DNA from: Halomonas halophila
Lineage (GTDB): Bacteria > Pseudomonadota > Gammaproteobacteria > Pseudomonadales > Halomonadaceae
NCBI GenBank assembly: GCA_002433675.1
Contig: DJIP01000157.1
Coordinates: forward strand, 8,572 to 15,759
Length of the DNA: 7,188 bases
Direction: 5' to 3'
The translations under genes and the position numbers were made by a program. Below are positions 5,745-7,188 of the stretch, piece by piece. Under the pieces are notes generated by a model, which was not told where the DNA came from, did not search any database, and saw only the letters and a program-made list of their open reading frames with translations. How positions within the stretch are numbered: position 1 is the first letter of the stretch; every line of letters begins with the position of its first letter.

Positions 5745-6716
5745 GTGCTATCCGAGCAGGAGGGTCTCCCCATCGATATCAGCATCCTTGCCAGCACCCT
5801 CGGTGTCAGCCTGCCCGTTTTCGCCATGGTCTTCATCGGCACCGTTCTGAAGCGTCTGGGCTGGATCGATCAAGCCTTTGTCGACACCGCCTCGAGCCTA
5901 GTGTTTCGCCTGACCATGCCAACACTGTTGTTCCTGAGCCTGCTGCGCGCTGATCCCGGCCAGGACCTGAAGCTCGGACTGGTCGGTTTCTATCTGGTCA
6001 TCTCGGTGGCCATCTTTCTTGTCATCTGGGGCTGGGCCCTGTGGCGCTGCCCGCGAGTGGATCGCGGCGTCTTTGTGCAAGGTGCCTTTCGCGGCAACTG
6101 CGGTATCGTCGGACTGGCCCTGTCGGCCAACATGTACGGCGACTTTGGCCTGTCGCTCGGCAGTGTCATGGCCGGCGGCATCATCATCGTCAACCTGGTG
6201 ATGTCGGCCATTGTACTGTCGGTCTACAGTCCGGTGGTCAGCTCACGCCCCCTGGCGATCCTCAAGGACGTCGCCACCAACCCATTGATCATCGGTATCG
6301 TCGCCGCCCTCCCGCTGACCTACCTTCACCTCGACTTGCCGCCCTGGCTGATGACATCCGGCGACTACCTGGCCTCGCTGTCGCTACCGCTGGCGCTGAT
6401 CTGCATCGGTGGCAGCCTGAGCCTGCAGGCCGCCCGTGAGAGCGGAACCCTGGCGCTGTCGGCCAGCCTGTGGAAGGTTGCCTTCATGCCGGCCATCGGT
6501 GTTGCACTGGCACTGGCGGTGGGCTTTCGGGGCGCCGAACTCGGCATGCTGTTTTTGTTTCTCGGTAGCCCCACCGCCGCCGTAGCCTACGTCATGGCCA
6601 GGGGGGCCGGCGCCAATCAACGCCTCGCCGCCAGCATCATCATGCTCAGCACCTTGCTCAGCATGGTCTCCATCAGTGTGGGGATCATGGTGTTGACGGC
6701 TGCCAAACTGGTGTAA
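5745..6716 (+). CDS. AEC (auxin efflux carrier) family transporter
   Basis: 323 residues from the GTG, with about ten predicted membrane segments (roughly 15-34, 46-66, 77-99, 116-130, 136-161, 178-193, 204-227, 237-259, 266-286, 295-318), typical of AEC permeases, whose bacterial members include malonate/malate-type carriers and E. coli YfdV. Recognisable family segments are LVFRLTMPTLLFLSLL, FRGNCGIVGLAL (115-126), NPLIIGIVAALP (179-190), LALICIGGSLS (216-226) and FLGSPTAAVAYVMA (272-285). It is an inner-membrane secondary transporter, probably for an organic anion; the substrate is unknown. The GTG at 5745 is the only conventional start before the first membrane segment (an in-frame stop lies at 5724), but it has no ribosome binding site. 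AGGAGGG at 5758-5764 stands 7 nt before an in-frame ATC at 5772, which may be the true start (314 residues). It converges on the hicAB pair. Confidence 0.93.
   Translation: MLSEQEGLPIDISILASTLGVSLPVFAMVFIGTVLKRLGWIDQAFVDTASSLVFRLTMPTLLFLSLLRADPGQDLKLGLVGFYLVISVAIFLVIWGWALWRCPRVDRGVFVQGAFRGNCGIVGLALSANMYGDFGLSLGSVMAGGIIIVNLVMSAIVLSVYSPVVSSRPLAILKDVATNPLIIGIVAALPLTYLHLDLPPWLMTSGDYLASLSLPLALICIGGSLSLQAARESGTLALSASLWKVAFMPAIGVALALAVGFRGAELGMLFLFLGSPTAAVAYVMARGAGANQRLAASIIMLSTLLSMVSISVGIMVLTAAKLV
5758..5764 (+). promoter_or_regulatory. Strong Shine-Dalgarno inside the apparent AEC reading frame
   Basis: AGGAGGG is followed by a 7-nt spacer and then ATC (5772-5774), not ATG, GTG or TTG. The position is ideal for initiation at that codon, giving a protein starting (M)DISILASTLGVSLPVF, a normal AEC N-terminus. 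No other usable start codon lies within range in this frame. Confidence 0.5.
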
Positions 6717-6781
6717 GAAAAGGGTCCAATACACACCATGCGTCCCGCCATTTCTGTAGGTTTGGTCTCAGTTCAACGACG

Positions 6782-7117
6782 TCACGTCGATAGCTCGTTC
6801 TCTAGCGCAGTCGTCATCAACTGATTCAGGCTGATGCCGCGGGCCTTGGCGGCATCAACTGCCTGCTTGTGCATCGATTCGGGAACACGGACCTGGAACT
6901 TTCCAGAATACGCCCTGACAGGATCGATCCCCATCTCGCGGCAAGTATCCAGAAAAACACGCAGCGATATCTCCCCTTCCTTGCGCAAGGCACAGACACT
7001 ATCGGCATAGAAATCGGCGCCCCCATTGAGTCCCGTGAATTCTCCGCGAAACATCTCGATTTCGGGGTCATACTGAATAATGGCGCGATAACCATTGATC
7101 ATCATGACATTGTTCAT
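6782..7117 (-). CDS. hicB: HicB-family antitoxin
   Basis: 111 residues. The N-terminal half is the HicB partial RNase-H-like fold: INGYRAIIQYDPEIEMFRGEFTGLNG (7-32), then DFYADSVCALRKEGEISLRVFLDTCREMGIDP. The C-terminal part KFQVRVPESMHKQAVDAAKARGISLNQLMTTAL (73-105) is a ribbon-helix-helix DNA-binding domain. In known systems HicB binds and inactivates the HicA mRNA-interferase and represses its own operon through this domain. The ATG at 7117 is chosen because GGAG lies 7 nt upstream and because it overlaps the toxin stop (ATGA); an ATG at 7144 in frame would add nine residues lying inside the toxin gene, and ATGs at 7105 and 7102 would shorten the protein by four or five residues. The protein looks full length and intact. 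Confidence 0.88.
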   Translation of the reverse strand: MNNVMMINGYRAIIQYDPEIEMFRGEFTGLNGGADFYADSVCALRKEGEISLRVFLDTCREMGIDPVRAYSGKFQVRVPESMHKQAVDAAKARGISLNQLMTTALENELST

Positions 7118-7188
7118 GGCATCACTCCGTTTGCTTCCAGCCATTTGCGAAGGCTTGCGACGGCCCCCTTATCCGTATCCGGTGTCGG
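7114..7188 (-). CDS. hicA: HicA-family toxin, C-terminal end only
   Basis: The last 24 codons of a gene entering from the right edge, ending in KGAVASLRKWLEANGVMP and a TGA (7116-7114) that overlaps the hicB start. The tail pattern TDKGAVxSxRxxLExxGxxP is that of the YcfA/HicA-like mRNA-interferase subgroup with a C-terminal helix, and the toxin-then-antitoxin order is the usual one for hicAB. The catalytic His and the operon promoter lie outside the window, so whether the toxin is intact cannot be judged. The assignment rests on a short segment plus its hicB neighbour. Confidence 0.72.
   Translation of the reverse strand, partial: PTPDTDKGAVASLRKWLEANGVMP

Noticed and set aside
6777..6789. 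CGACGT-C-ACGTCG palindrome over the hicB stop as a bidirectional terminator
   Set aside because: Only six base pairs around one base, so it cannot form a stable hairpin loop without losing pairs, and there is no T-run on either side.

Overview
The window looks like a chromosomal segment of a GC-rich gammaproteobacterium. The protein sequences and codon use fit a halophilic Oceanospirillales/Halomonadaceae-type genome, but that placement is inference from family resemblance and no search was run. The order aroC–prmB facing away from a gene for a small Smr-domain protein matches the arrangement known from Escherichia coli (aroC–prmB diverging from smrB), which supports the gammaproteobacterial assignment.

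Left part (1–2390). Chorismate synthase (aroC, cut by the left edge) follows the uL3 glutamine methyltransferase gene prmB on the minus strand with a 10-nt gap. A 200-nt divergent intergenic region, with a 12-bp tandem repeat and a credible promoter, separates prmB from a plus-strand Smr-domain endonuclease gene. Just after that gene's stop lies a second, in-frame copy of its last codons, differing only at synonymous positions.

Middle part (2390–5508). Three minus-strand hydrolase genes lie in a row. Two alpha/beta-hydrolases overlap by 4 nt (ATGA) and so are probably co-translated. A RssA-type patatin-like phospholipase follows after a 177-nt gap that may carry its own promoter. Together they suggest ester or lipid hydrolysis, with substrates unknown. 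Diverging from them is a very short gene, GTG start with a strong ribosome binding site, for a 32-residue single-pass membrane protein.

Right part (5509–7188). After a pyrimidine-rich non-coding stretch and an AT-rich promoter-like segment comes an auxin efflux carrier (AEC) family transporter on the plus strand. Its only conventional start is a GTG without a ribosome binding site, while a perfect AGGAGG sits 7 nt before an in-frame ATC codon. Convergent with it, at the right edge, is a hicAB toxin–antitoxin pair: complete HicB and the last 24 residues of a HicA-type toxin, overlapping by ATGA. I see no rRNA, tRNA, CRISPR array, insertion sequence or prophage gene. Most of the window is ordinary core genome; the points worth a second look are the duplicated Smr tail, the AEC start, the 32-residue membrane protein and the hydrolase cluster.
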